DNA of 64,000 nt from Vespula vulgaris (Eukaryota; Arthropoda; Insecta; Hymenoptera; Vespidae). Shown here in pieces: positions 48,194 through 61,388 of the stretch. The notes beneath the pieces are model-generated. The model did not search any database and was not told the origin of the DNA. It was given only the letters and a program-made list of their open reading frames with translations. Every line of letters starts with the position of its first letter. Positions within the stretch are counted from its first letter, which is position 1. The stretch spans positions 7,167,001-7,231,000 of the forward strand of contig NC_066595.1 of assembly GCF_905475345.1 (NCBI RefSeq). The letters are read 5' to 3'. The position numbers and the translations under genes were made by a program.

Positions 48194-50711
48194 AGGGTAA
48201 AGGAGAGAAAGAGAATTGTCTAGGCGCCAGACATAATCCAGTCTACGAACTTTCGAGAGATCTTCTTGAATCTCTCCGAGTTGGTCTTCGAGTCTGTTAG
48301 AATTCGGATGACTTCCTGTGAGAGTTTGTTACAACGACGTCTATCTTGGCCGCAGTTCTAATAAAGAAATGACGAGAGAAAACGTTTGACCCAATTAAAT
48401 CCCTTCGATAATCGATAGCAAGGAAAATTGGTCACCCTGTTAGACGCAGAATATTTCGAACACCGGAGACTTTTCCCGTTGAGTATCCCGAAGTAATCGT
48501 TTCTTGTCCACGAACGTTTCCCTTGTGGCTCGTTACTTTTCTTCCTTCGGATCGTTTCAATTTCTCGCGTCTTTTTTCTTTTTTTTCTTTTTTTATTCTT
48601 GTCAGTCCAAGACTTTCCTTTTAACGAGCGCTACAATTTTTCTTACAAAATAAGGACAGCCCCAATTCGTAATATAAGAGTACCGGCTGTATTTGAGGTT
48701 CTGTTCGGAAATATATAGAATCAAGGGATCTCATAAAAATTGTAAAAATAGCCGACGTCGTCATCTAGCCGAACTTTGGGGATATATTTTTGGTGTAAAG
48801 TTTTTGCTAACTGGGCAAGTTCCTACTCAGCTCTGGCTGTGATTTGTGCGAGGGAATTATTTCGTGAGAGGGAATAAAAAGTTTATTTAAACAAAATGAA
48901 CTTAATAATTTTCGACCTAATATAGTAAGTTTTGTTATACCAAGAACTTCGAATGTATTCCTAATGTAGAATATTCTAAGGAACGAGCGTTAGTCGAGTT
49001 ATGGTTCTTATTATTCTGCATTGGTCTCGATCCAGCGAATATTCATCTCAAGTATCTAAGGAGAAACTTGGTACTACTCAGAAGTGCACTAAGGTTGTTC
49101 ATCTTTAGGTTGCATAACAACAGTTATTTCCTCGCGTCGATGGACCAGGAAGTTGCAGAAAATGTTGATTAGATTAACGCATTTCTGAATTCTCAAATGA
49201 TCGCGAAAAGGATCGATACGCAACGTACGTACGGAATTGATGTAGTTGTAAAGCGAAAGACCATCGTCCCAGGGCTCTTCTTTTTCACAGGACAAGTTGG
49301 CGGGTCTTAGGTCGTGGCTTCGATCCAATGCTGCCAACCCATGGGCGAAAACTTGTACACTATCGTACACTAAAGCTGGTTCTGCCTGAAACATATTTAA
49401 AGCGTTTGTGCGACTAAATCGATCGATGTAACTTCGAAAGTTGGTCGTTTAACTCGATAGATACGAAATTGATGCCTATTGGAATATTTCTCTTTAAAAT
49501 TTTCTTTAAAACTTTCCTTCGAAAAAAAAAATTGATACTCTTCGACGCTTTAGAAGGAAGACCTAAAGATATGAAGTTCACTTAACCGTATAACTTTTAT
49601 AGGATAATATTTCCTATTAAGAAGAAAGAATAATTCGTAAAGTTGTAATACTACCAAAATATAACCCTTCATTTTACACTCGCCGTAACTTAAATGAGAT
49701 CGCGTTAAGAACGTTTCGAGTTTCATTGTGCGAGGGATAAAGGAAACACTGATTAGTATCCTCGAACGGTCGATTAAACTTTTTCATTAGAGGCGATCGA
49801 GCATCATGAATTCTGACTATCTAAATGTAGTTTTGAATCTTATTAAAAGAAAAAGAAAAAAAAAAAACGTTTATTAGAGGAAAAAGTTCGATAGTCACCG
49901 ACAAATAAATCGTCCACTTTACTCATGTTCAGCGTGGACTTACGGAGCTATGACTAAAGGAAAGTTCGTAGGTTCTTTTCTTTCTCTTTTTTTTTTGTTT
50001 GAAGTTTCTACCAACCTGGATCACACCGGTTTTATTTAGAATCGCATGGCCAATCGGCTGGAAGCGTTCCATCTGTCGAAGCGTCTCGGCGACCTTGGTT
50101 TCCTCGAGATCGACCAAGCGGAACGCCGTCATGTTGACACTGTTGTACTTGAAATCCTCCAGATCGAACGTTTCAATGTCCTGGAAACAAAAGAGTGATT
50201 CACGAAACAATCGTGGACTATGTTAAGAGAAATAACGTCAAAATATACAGTGAAATCTGCATAATTCGAACTGCATAGTTTGAAGTTATCATCGCTCTAG
50301 AAAACTGCTCTTATTAACAATGATTTTCATCGAATTTTAATGAGATCGAATACAAATTGACCGAGTCAAACGTTAAACAACAAATTAAAATAACTTTGTA
50401 CCCATTTCCTTTTATCTATCCTTAATTCTATCGTATCTATTATCGCGCGTCAAGTGTTTTTTGAAATTCGATTTAAACTCTATTTTTAAGGTGCCATGAC
50501 TATTCCGCTGACGATCGGAAGTCGAGCGGCGATGTGTCCAATCGGTTGGACGTTCGAAACGAGAAAAAACGGACTGAAAAAGAAAAAAAAAATGGAAAAC
50601 GTGGTTCGGTGAATGACACCGTAATCACCAGTTGTATGGTTCAACGATTTCCACCGGTCGACTGTCCACTCTTCTTTAGTTTTCGTGGCGAGGAAAAAAA
50701 AGAGAGAGAAC

Positions 50712-50778
<67 letters not shown>

Positions 50779-53700
50779 TCGGGTGATTTATAATTACACG
50801 GCGACGCAAGCCAGACGCGTCGCGACGCATCACTCGCGCGACGGTAGATCGTTAAAGTAAATAATGCAGTTCTTCAGAAGAACGCCAACGATTCTGGCGA
50901 GGAATTCGTTTCGAAAGGAGCCTCTCCCTTTTCTTTGATTCCGTTTTTCCTTTCCATCCGCCCGTCATTCCTTTATCTCACTGGTCCTTTCTTTCGAATA
51001 GCGATAACGATTCTAACGGCGCGACCCTGTGCGATTCTGTACGAAGCACGCGTACGCTGTCTTCTGCAGTAACTCGTTTTTCTTTTGATTTATTCCAAGG
51101 CAGTCAAGAGGGAAGCCATTCGATCTTCGTCGGACGGACTTGGAAAAATGGAGGATGGTTTATCCAGGGTGGATTCTAAAACCGACTCTTTTCTTAAATC
51201 TCGTTATTTATATAAGTAAAATGAAACGAGTTTCGTAATATCTAAGAGATTTGCAGATTTAAATAATAATGATTTTATTCTATAAACTGGTTTTTTTATT
51301 AAAGAAATTCAATCTCTTTCGAGTCAATCTAACGAGTATTCCTATTTGCTAAAGAAATACGTTCGTACCGTTCTATACGATATTGCTAACTGCCTCGGCG
51401 AGATCACGATCGGGAATAGATTCCTATCGATAATCGATGAACTCTGACAAATAAATTTTATCTATATCCCGATCGTTCCTATCACTCAGTTACTCCAATG
51501 TAATGCGACCGCATGAATTTCATTAATTTTCATTGACGACGAGTCTGCTTTCCACATGTTTTGCACTTCATTATTTATATCGTTCTGTACTCAGATACAT
51601 TTAAACGATTGAATATCGTATCTATAAATTCCGTTTGACAGAAAATTTTCGATATTAATTCGATTTGAAGATCGGTGTCGTCAATGCGGTCAAAAATCAA
51701 TGTTAATAAATAATGAAATAAATCTTATTTTCGAAGGGAATTGAAAATTATGCGTGATAGGTAACTACTATCTCGTTTTATCTCGTAGTATACTTTTTAA
51801 CTCTGGAAACTTCGATAACATCATGGTAATATGTTTCGTTGGCGGTAGCTCGTCTTTGAATCAAATTTTGTGTGAGTATATAGTTAGATGAGTTATATAC
51901 ACTGAGAAACACGTAGTAGATACGATCTATACTCCTCGTAAATTTCTCCCGATTAACGTAAGTAAATTTACAGACTGAGAAGCAAAGCGTACCGTTTTGC
52001 TTTAATGCGAATTCGCGTACTAACATTCGACTACTCGTCGTTCTGCTAACGTTAGAAATAAATCGACTAATTTTAATAACGATTTATTCGAAATAATCCG
52101 AATGATTTCGTCGAAGTTTTTTTCTCAAATCGTTTCGAAAGGATGTTGGAAATAATTCGATAAAGTACTTACGAACGTTGTGAACATGTAGTGGTATCTG
52201 TAGTCGTTCATTTGTAACTGCAATATCTGAAAAAAAAAAGAAACGGAGGATAAAACGATCAAGTTTCGCAAGCGATCGGATACCTATCGACGACGTAGTA
52301 CTACTCACATTGCATTCAAATAACCGTGACTAAAACGACTAGATTTTTCGAGCTTTCGGACAAAAGCTTTTATCTTTAGGAATGTAAGAATGTGACAAAC
52401 GAATTTCACTCGTTTTAGAGGATTTAAAAGAGAAGAAAAATACACGATGGCTTGATAGAGATTAAAAAAAAAAGAAAAAACAAAAAAAAAAGAAAAATAG
52501 TACGAGGAGACGTTCGAGAGAACTGGAATGAAAGACCGGCATTTATAAAAATGGCAAAATTTTTCAAAGGACTCTAACAGATTTTTTTCGACCATGTGAA
52601 AATTCGAATAACTTCGACGAGAACGAGCGAGAGAGAAAATCATCCGAGCGTGCATAGCCGCGTTGCGTCGATGGTTCGTTGGATTATGCAAAATCTTTTA
52701 CTTTTTATCGTACGCAACCTACCGATTGGAGAAAGAGTAGAAAATTGCGGAAAACCCCTTGCCTCTCCTATCGACCTTTTCGTTCCTCTTTACCTACGTA
52801 TTACACGGGAACAACGAACATGTTGTCGCGGAGTTGGCCCAATTCGCATGAATTGTTTTCGACATCTGTTTCGTTACCGCTGACAATTCGCATGATTTAA
52901 TTTCACAATCTAGTTGCTCGCACAACGAACGGCACTATACCGAATGAACGCTCAAAAATGGACGATATTTGTCTCTTTCTCTTTCCCTCTCTCTTTCCCT
53001 CTCTCTCTTGTTTTAGCTCTTTATATCAAATACGAATATAATTGATACAAAGGACCCTTCGATGTATTAAGTATTTTCTGTATATCGAATATATACATGT
53101 ATGTATTTATATATATTTTTATGAATCGAAATAATTACAATCTAAACATTCATCTATTGAATTTCCTCGGAGAAAAATAAAATTTGCTGGTTCTCTTTTG
53201 AAGAGAAAAGAAACTCTTTCGACAATAGTTCCATACGTTTTCAATAGGGGTCACATCTTTTTCGTATTCCTTTCTCTTTCTCTCGTACGATCTTATCTAA
53301 ACCTTTATGGTCGTTTTATCGATTGAACTTTGCTTCTCAATATTTAAAAATAATTTTCTATATTTATTAAACGATCATTTTGTAAATATATACGTAATAT
53401 TGTTTCTATATCGATTGTAATCGTTTAAGAGATAACTCAATATCGTTAAGATAAAATACATGTACTTCTGTTGAAGAAGGAACAGACAGATCATCGATAC
53501 AGACAGCTATGAAATGTGAATCTCGCGATATCGTTCTTTCTCCGTGTATCGATAACGTTCCTCTTGGCCGTTAGCGTTCCTCTACCTTTAAAAGATGATC
53601 ATGGATATGTGAACAGAATGAAAAATTTCATACGTTTAATCGATCCGATAACCTTACATTTAAAACAGTTTAATAATCTTTATAATTTTCATGAAATTTT

Positions 53701-53890
53701 CATGCTTCTCTGTTTTTCTTTATTTGTTTCTTTACATCGGTTTCATTTACATTGGTTTTTCTTCTTCTTCTTTTCTTTTATTCTCTTTTTTTTCCCCTGT
53801 TGTTCGGAATAAAAGACATTTTCTTCTCCTCTCAATTATTTTCTGATATTTTCGTTACTTTGAAGAGAGTAGAATCAATTTTAATCAAGT

Positions 53891-53957
<67 letters not shown>

Positions 53958-55169
53958 ATATATATTTCTATGAATCGAAATAATTACAATCTAAACTTTC
54001 ATCTATTGAATTTCCTCGGAGAAAAGTAGAATTTGCTGGTTCTCTTTTGGAGAGAAAAGAAACTCTTTCGGCAATAGTTCCATACATTTTCAACAGGAGT
54101 CACATCTTTTTCGTATTCCTTTCTCTTTCTCTCGTACGATCTTATCTAAACCTTTATGGTCGTTTTATCGATTGAACTTTGCTCCTGAACGTGCCAAGGA
54201 CACGCTCCGACGAACACTTCCTTCAGAACAGTTCGATTTTCTCAAGAATCGATCGATGGATCAGACGAGCCAAGTCTCAAATGTTTTTCTCTCGAAATAT
54301 CGTTCTACCAACGTTTGCAATTTCCTTCGCGAACGGACAGAGAAAAATTATTACTATCGACACGTTATATCGCAAGAAAAACAAAGAGTCATGTCGAACG
54401 TTGATTCTGGGAATATACAAGAAATGAAAAATTTATTCGATCGATATATAAACTTTATATATATATATACACACGCACACAATATGTGTGCGTGTATGTG
54501 TAAATATAACGAGCTTTTGTTTCTCGGTCGAAATATATTTTTTTAGTCTATTGAAGTTATTTCATTTTTTTATAGTTATTGTAGAAACTTCGAAAAAAAT
54601 GGCTTTTCATAGTTCGAAATACGCCGGTAGAGATAAAAACTATGAAACCTATGAAACTATAATACTTCAATTTCAAATAAAACTGGAGATTACTTACAGC
54701 ACGAAAAAATTGTTGCATGTGCGCTGGATCCGTGTCAACGATCAATTTGAAAATTTCCTTATGTCTGACCTCTTGTAAAACTTGTCTGTAAGATCCAGGT
54801 CCTGCCTGACGTATATACATTTCTGTCCTTGTCGATGGTGGTGATTTTACAAGATCCTGTAGTTTAAATAAACCTGCGGAACAAAGAGAAACGGAATGAT
54901 AGACTTACAGAGATAATATAAACAAAAAATCATTCGATTATTTATTATTCATTAGAATCAATTAATATCGCTGATTACGAAAGATTTCACTTAATAAATC
55001 TAAAACTTATATGCTCATAGAACATTTTTCATCGTAAAATCATAAACAGAAATACCACGAAATTATAAAATATATCATAAATATAGTAAATTCGAGATAT
55101 TACGATGTATGTCACGTAAAAAGAATAAAAACTTATAAAAAAGTTTCTTTTTATCATTTTTTGATTGCC

Positions 55170-55218
<49 letters not shown>

Positions 55219-55573
55219 CATATGTGTCCAGAGTGCCAAAGAACACGATTTCGAGAAGCGAGAAGTCTTTCGTCGAGCGTGAAAAGTTAAAAACGTGGTC
55301 GTGTTATGCGCTTTAATGCGCTTCTGTCGCTTCGTGGTATCCGCAGGGAGAAAGAACAAAAGATGAAGGAAAGAAGGATAATTCAATTTGTTGGAAAACA
55401 ATGGAGGCCTCGGTACCGTACGAAGAGAACTCGACGAAGTGGCAATCTGTAGTCTCTTTATAACAGCTTCCACCTTGTTCGAAAAACTCGTGGGGATGAT
55501 GGTGGTAGGGAAGAGAGAGAGAGACAGAGAGAGAGAAAGAGAGAGAGGGAGAGAGAGAGAGAGATAGACAGAC

Positions 55574-55628
<55 letters not shown>

Positions 55629-56278
55629 TAGAGAGAGAGAGCAGTTCGTCGGTCCCTCATCTAATTCGATCTAGTACTTTCGATCGTCACAGTTCTCTTT
55701 CCAACGATAATCTCGTTCTACTGTTGCTGCGTTCAACTTCTCGCGTTTATCTTTAAACGAGAGTACATATCTATATACTATTACATCTATAAATGAAAAA
55801 CAAAAGTAAGGAAGAAAAGGAAGAAGAAAAAGGAGTCAATAAAAACAGTATATCCCTTGGAGAATACCAGGAATATTCCTCGTTTGTATATTTTCATTTT
55901 ATTTTGAAATCACTGATTTTGAGCGACATCGTAAAAGAAAGTAAGGGAAAGAGAAAGAAAGAGAAAGAAACGAAGAGAGAAAATGAGAAAGAGAGAGATA
56001 GAAAATGGAAGTAAAAGACGGAAAGATAAAAGAAATAAAATAAGAGAGAAGAAGGATGAGAAAAGGGGTAAAAGAGACAAATTGCAGAAAGAGAGACGCG
56101 AGAGAAAACTTTCGCTGAAGCTCTTCTCGTTGTTCTTGTTAAAAACGTTAAATTGAAAAATAACAAACTTCGTCTCTGTAGATGCATCGTCCAATTACGA
56201 CGGCTCGTACTCCGCGGACTCGACTGGATGTCCTTGTATAGGTATACGCTTGCGCGTTTTAAAGGGAGCCTGAGAAAA

Positions 56279-56312
<34 letters not shown>

Positions 56313-59300
56313 CAAAGAAAAGGAGGTAAACGCTCAAGGGTAGGAAGAAAGTCTACTTTACGGAGTAACCCACTATCACGAAGGAATGGTTAGGGTTTAT
56401 AGTTAGAAAATTTATGACGTGATACCGAGGATACGTTAGGACCAAAAAGAATTTAGGGAGGATACACTTTTCTATTGCTATTACTTTTTACTTCCGTTTA
56501 TAGTCACAACAGTTAACAATTTATTCGTTTTTATTCGTCTGAATTTTTTTAGAATTATTTAACGTTCCGAATTTTCGCAATTCTATATTAATGTATTTGT
56601 ATTATATCGTGTTGTTCAATTTTTCTGGATATAGTTTATAAGAAGGGTGTATGTGAAATATAAGACTTTTCGATGCGAGTACTTTAGCATACGAATGTGT
56701 ACGTATAATGTGATCTCGAAAAATTATCGAAAGAATTCATTCCTTCGAAAGAAATTAATAGATTTCCGGATAAAAACGCTCTCACCGGTGATAATAATTT
56801 GAATGTAATTTAATTGTCATAATTGCTCGTTATAAGAAATCAACGCTCATTAACTTCGAAAGGGAAGGATAGAAATTATACGCGAACGTTATTATAAGTC
56901 GTAGGGTACTTACTTACTTATTAACTTACTCGAACGAAGAAACTTATTCGCGATTTTTTATCTTGCGACTAATAATAAGTTTCCGAGTGTCCGAGAGAAT
57001 ATGAAAATCCTCGTTCTACTCGTCGTTTAATCTGTGTGTGCTAATACCATTTATTTTATACTCATCTCGTTATTAGGATATTACTCTTTCATAGTGTCGT
57101 AACTTTAACGAGTAAAAGTCGAAAGGACGGCGATAATCCATCGTGAATTTGACCGATTACGATTTCTGGTAGCCGAAATTTTAACGCACAAAATTCGTGG
57201 CATCCAAAATACGGTGGATAGACGAAAACTATTTTCTGCTCTTCAAGTTTTAACGAACTCTAAAACGGAACGTTACTCCGTTGATGAATATTTGGATGGG
57301 CGCGTATGGGAATATTCTCCTTGAAAATGTTACACCGTTGAAATACCGCCGAATATAGCCGACAGATATGTATTGTATATATGTAAGTATATAGATGAAT
57401 GTGCGTTCGGCTATTTCGCCGTAAAAATAAAATCTCATAGACATTATAAAAACAAATATCCAGAGATTTTCTTCTTCAGAGAAAATGTAATAGATGTAAT
57501 TAATAACTAATGTAAGAAAGAAAACGATCCCGCGAGTTTATGCAGATTATAGATATTCTTATTTCGAAAGTGCACTTATTTTTAACCATCTCGTTGAATC
57601 GAGCTTTACAAATTTTACGTGGTTAACAAACTTAACATTTTTCTCTTGTCTAGATGTAACATTTCTTTTTCAAGAACACGTATTCTTTTGAAAGTTAATA
57701 CAATATATATCTTTTGTTATGTTTAAAGTGCAAAGAAAGTCGTGTGTAAATATTACAATTATTATAGAGATTCGCGGTTCATGATTCGAACGTATCAAAT
57801 TTATCAAACCGAAGTGATTGATAACTTTCTATGACGAGAACGATAAATATTAACGTTGCAACAATTCGATTCCAATAAATTCGAAGGATTGTTAAAACGA
57901 ATTAATGTGGGTACGTAGATAGATGACTGAATATTCGAAACGTTCATTCTGTTCTTGCGACCGTTTCATCGCGCGTAAAAAATGTTAAGATTTCTAAGCA
58001 TGCCCAAAAGAGATCTTAGCATTCATTTTTTAAGGTCGTTGTTGTAAGGCGAGAAAAGAAGTAAAGAAGGAGGCAAAAGCCTTTTTAGGCCTTTCTATGC
58101 GAATAAACTTTTCTTCCTTTCGTTTTCTTTTAAAGTTGAGAAAAATATGTTGAGGTTTATGTTGACCTCGATGGCTTCTCCTTTCTTTTACTTTTTTCTT
58201 TTATTTTTTTTCTGTTTTCCAAGCTAAACTCGTTCTCTAAACCGAGTTGAATCGTATTTGAAGATCACCATTAAAACGGGATATAAAGGAGAAAATGTTG
58301 GATTTCGCGTTACGAGGTTTACAGAGTCGCGCGTAAACGCAGTTACGTTCGCGTGGGTATGACAGTTCAACATTTTTCGCGTTCTATTCGCGTTACCATG
58401 AGCTACTATCGTCCACCACTTACACCGACTGATTCCAACATTCTGTTTGCATGGAAACGCATCGTCGACACATTCAAAAGATATTTCAGAAAAAAATATC
58501 TATATACGATCTAATGGAATCCAACAAGGTTGGTCGATGTTACAACATCGTCGAAATAAATTTTTAAAAAGGTTTATTGAATTTTTTTTCGTTTTGAGTA
58601 CGATCAAAATTAATTGTGTACGTAGTTTTGAGAAATGAATAGAGTACCGGATGTATATCTTACGAAGAGACATGAATTTTAATTAACTTTACCGTTCGCT
58701 AGAGGAGAACTCGCTGAAAAGGTACTGCACTCACCATAATCCTCTTCGTAAATGATGGCAACTCTGGTCCAATTCAGAAAGGACATGAGGTCCTTAAAGG
58801 CTTTGTTGAGGTGATCTTGAGCCGGGTAGAGATTTATGCTAAATTCCTTGAACGTTGGCTCAAAGTCGACCCTTGCTTCAAGATGAGGTACATCCAAAGC
58901 TTCGCATATACTCTGTATGTGAGCTCCTAAAAGAGGATCCGAAGGTCCAAAAATACCTTGAACGGATCTCGATAGCTGCTTACAAGCTAAAACATCCAAA
59001 TTTTTTTTCTCATTTTCTGAAGTAACTGTCCAAACGTAAAAATATCAAGAAAACCGTCTATAGTCGTTTCCATCGTACGAATTCTTTGATTTATCTTATT
59101 TCGTGGTTTATATATTCGTTTTATATTTTATAATTCGGTAAATTTCCTTCTCTAAGATGACGAGAAAAGAAGAAACGTAGCCGCGATAACAGAAAAACGC
59201 GACGCGATTTTGTGACTTCAAGTCGAAACTCGAGAAAAGAAGGATGCGTCAACGGAAATTGGAGAACGACTGTTTCTGACAGGCTGATTTCATATTACTC

Positions 59301-61355
59301 GATCGAGTGCTTTCGAAAATTCTGTGTAAGATACGAGCCGACGAATCTTTATCCGATGCAACTCATAAGCATCTAAGTACTTTGATCTTAAACGATAGTA
59401 CGTTTTATCGAATAATCAATCATCCGCACACTTTCGATGATACGAACTTCCCTCTTTTTTCTTTTTTTTTTTTTAACAAATAACAATTACGAATTTCACC
59501 TTATATTTGAATAAAATGAAAACGTATAACAAATAAATACTCGATCGTTTAGAAATATCTATAGTATTGATGGATTACTCGTTTCTACGGGCAATTGAAA
59601 AGTTTTATGCAAAACTTTTCCGATCGTCTGTCTCCGTTTGGCACTCGATCGAATCTGTATATGCAGCTAGGCTACTTTGACGATCATCAATAGCGATGTA
59701 TTACGTAGTGAACTGGACTGAACTGATGGGATATGGACGGACATGATTTACGACTCTTACGTGTACATATCGTCGATGAAAAGCGAGTAGAATGGAGAGT
59801 GAAATTGATACGTTCTAGAAGGGTCCGTTTCCTTATCCATTATCGTTTCAGTTACGAAACGCAGAGATACGTTTCTTACGATTTTTCTTATTTTTTTTGT
59901 CTTTCCTAATTTTTATTTCTTTTTTATTATTTCATTTTTTTTGTTTTTATATCAAGAAAATTATTTTTAGCATGCGTTACTATCATTTAACGGCGTTGGC
60001 GTCTGCGTCAATATAGATGGGATCTATAGGGGAAATGGGGGATGGACGAACTCGATTTTGAAAATACGCTTGTCGCGTTTAAGCACACGCCGCACCGTTT
60101 TGCGGACAACGTACGAATTATTCATGAGTAGATCCGGAATTTCTTTGTTTTGAATCGCAAGGGTAGAAGCGACGGCTGTATTCCAACTAGATCACCACAC
60201 ATATGCCACGTTGATGTTGTTACCCAACAATGAGTGTGTTGGATGCTTTTGCATCGAACAGTTCAAACTATATGACTCTAATTTACTTTCGATTGTTACA
60301 TTGTGTATTTTTATCATATGACGAAAATATTATGCAAAGATAAAGGACAAATAAAATTTACTACCAATAATGTTAGTATCGTTATCATCGTCATCATCGA
60401 CCACGTTCCTTTCATATTCAAATTTTCTACTTCTTATTCCCTAAAACTAAAATAGATGTATCCCATAAATATATACTATATATATATAATTGAGAACGAA
60501 TCACGTTTATTTCTGCAAGAAAATAAAAAACTTAGTTTGTTGTCTTAGTTGTTGTCATTTTTAAAAATCGATTCTCTTTGATTGTCACGATTATGTCAAA
60601 CATTTTTGTTCTAGAAAAATAAGCTTCATTATTTGGTTACGATATCAGCTGACTTTAACGAATCGACACTTAGTTACCTTTACGATCAAATAGCTTTAAT
60701 ATCGAATTATCGTCTCGACTATTCGAAAATATTTTACTTTTATGAACATTGAAAATAATTTGTTTTTATTTTATTTTATCGCGAATAATCTTTTATAGAA
60801 TAATAATGCTTTTCGCGGACACATTTCCATGTTATTTTCACGTTCTGATTACGCCTCCAACGATTTACATTACATTCTTCGATCTATAGTATGGAAATCG
60901 ATGACATCGAGGAAGCCATTCCGAATCAGCGACGAATCTATCGACTACCCTTCGGCATTTGGTTCCGAACGAGTCATCGACCGATAGGTTGCTGCTTACA
61001 ACCTATCGAGTTTAAGCGCATTCTTTCGGAAAACCCGCTTGTGCTCATTCCGTAATTGAGTTTTTTTTTCGTATCTTTACGATATACGAAAGTACTCGAA
61101 GAATGTAACGAGTAATCGATGAAGAAACGTTTCGATTATTACTTAAATTAACGTTTTTAAGTAATAGAAAAAAAGAAAAGAAAAGAAAATAAACCTATTA
61201 AAATTCCAAGGAATTATAATCGCATTTTTATTTATTTATATTTTAATAAAACATATCGTTCTTAACTCTATAGAAGTCAATACTTTTTCTATTACCGGAT
61301 ATAGCTTTACCATAATTGCTTTCTCAACGTAGTTCTCCCTCTTCCTCTCTTTCTT

Positions 61356-61388
<33 letters not shown>

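Larger units (their letters stand above)
44538..49232 (-). other. Receptor intron 6 (4.7 kb)
   Basis: Contains (TC)n at 44941-44990, a GC-richer CpG-containing patch at 46110-46320, a long T-rich tract at 46340-46446, (AG)n at 48148-48190 and a possible nested exon at 48220-48357. Confidence 0.7.
52227..54697 (-). other. Receptor intron 3, with a direct duplication
   Basis: 2.5 kb. It includes (TA)n at about 53895-53932 followed by (TGTA)n, and the two copies of the ~230-bp duplication listed separately. No supported exon. Confidence 0.7.

Noticed and set aside
50510..50560. Similarity to part of receptor exon 5 (CCAATCGGTTGGACGTTC)
   Set aside because: Only about 20 bases resemble the exon and the surrounding frame does not continue, so it is probably chance.
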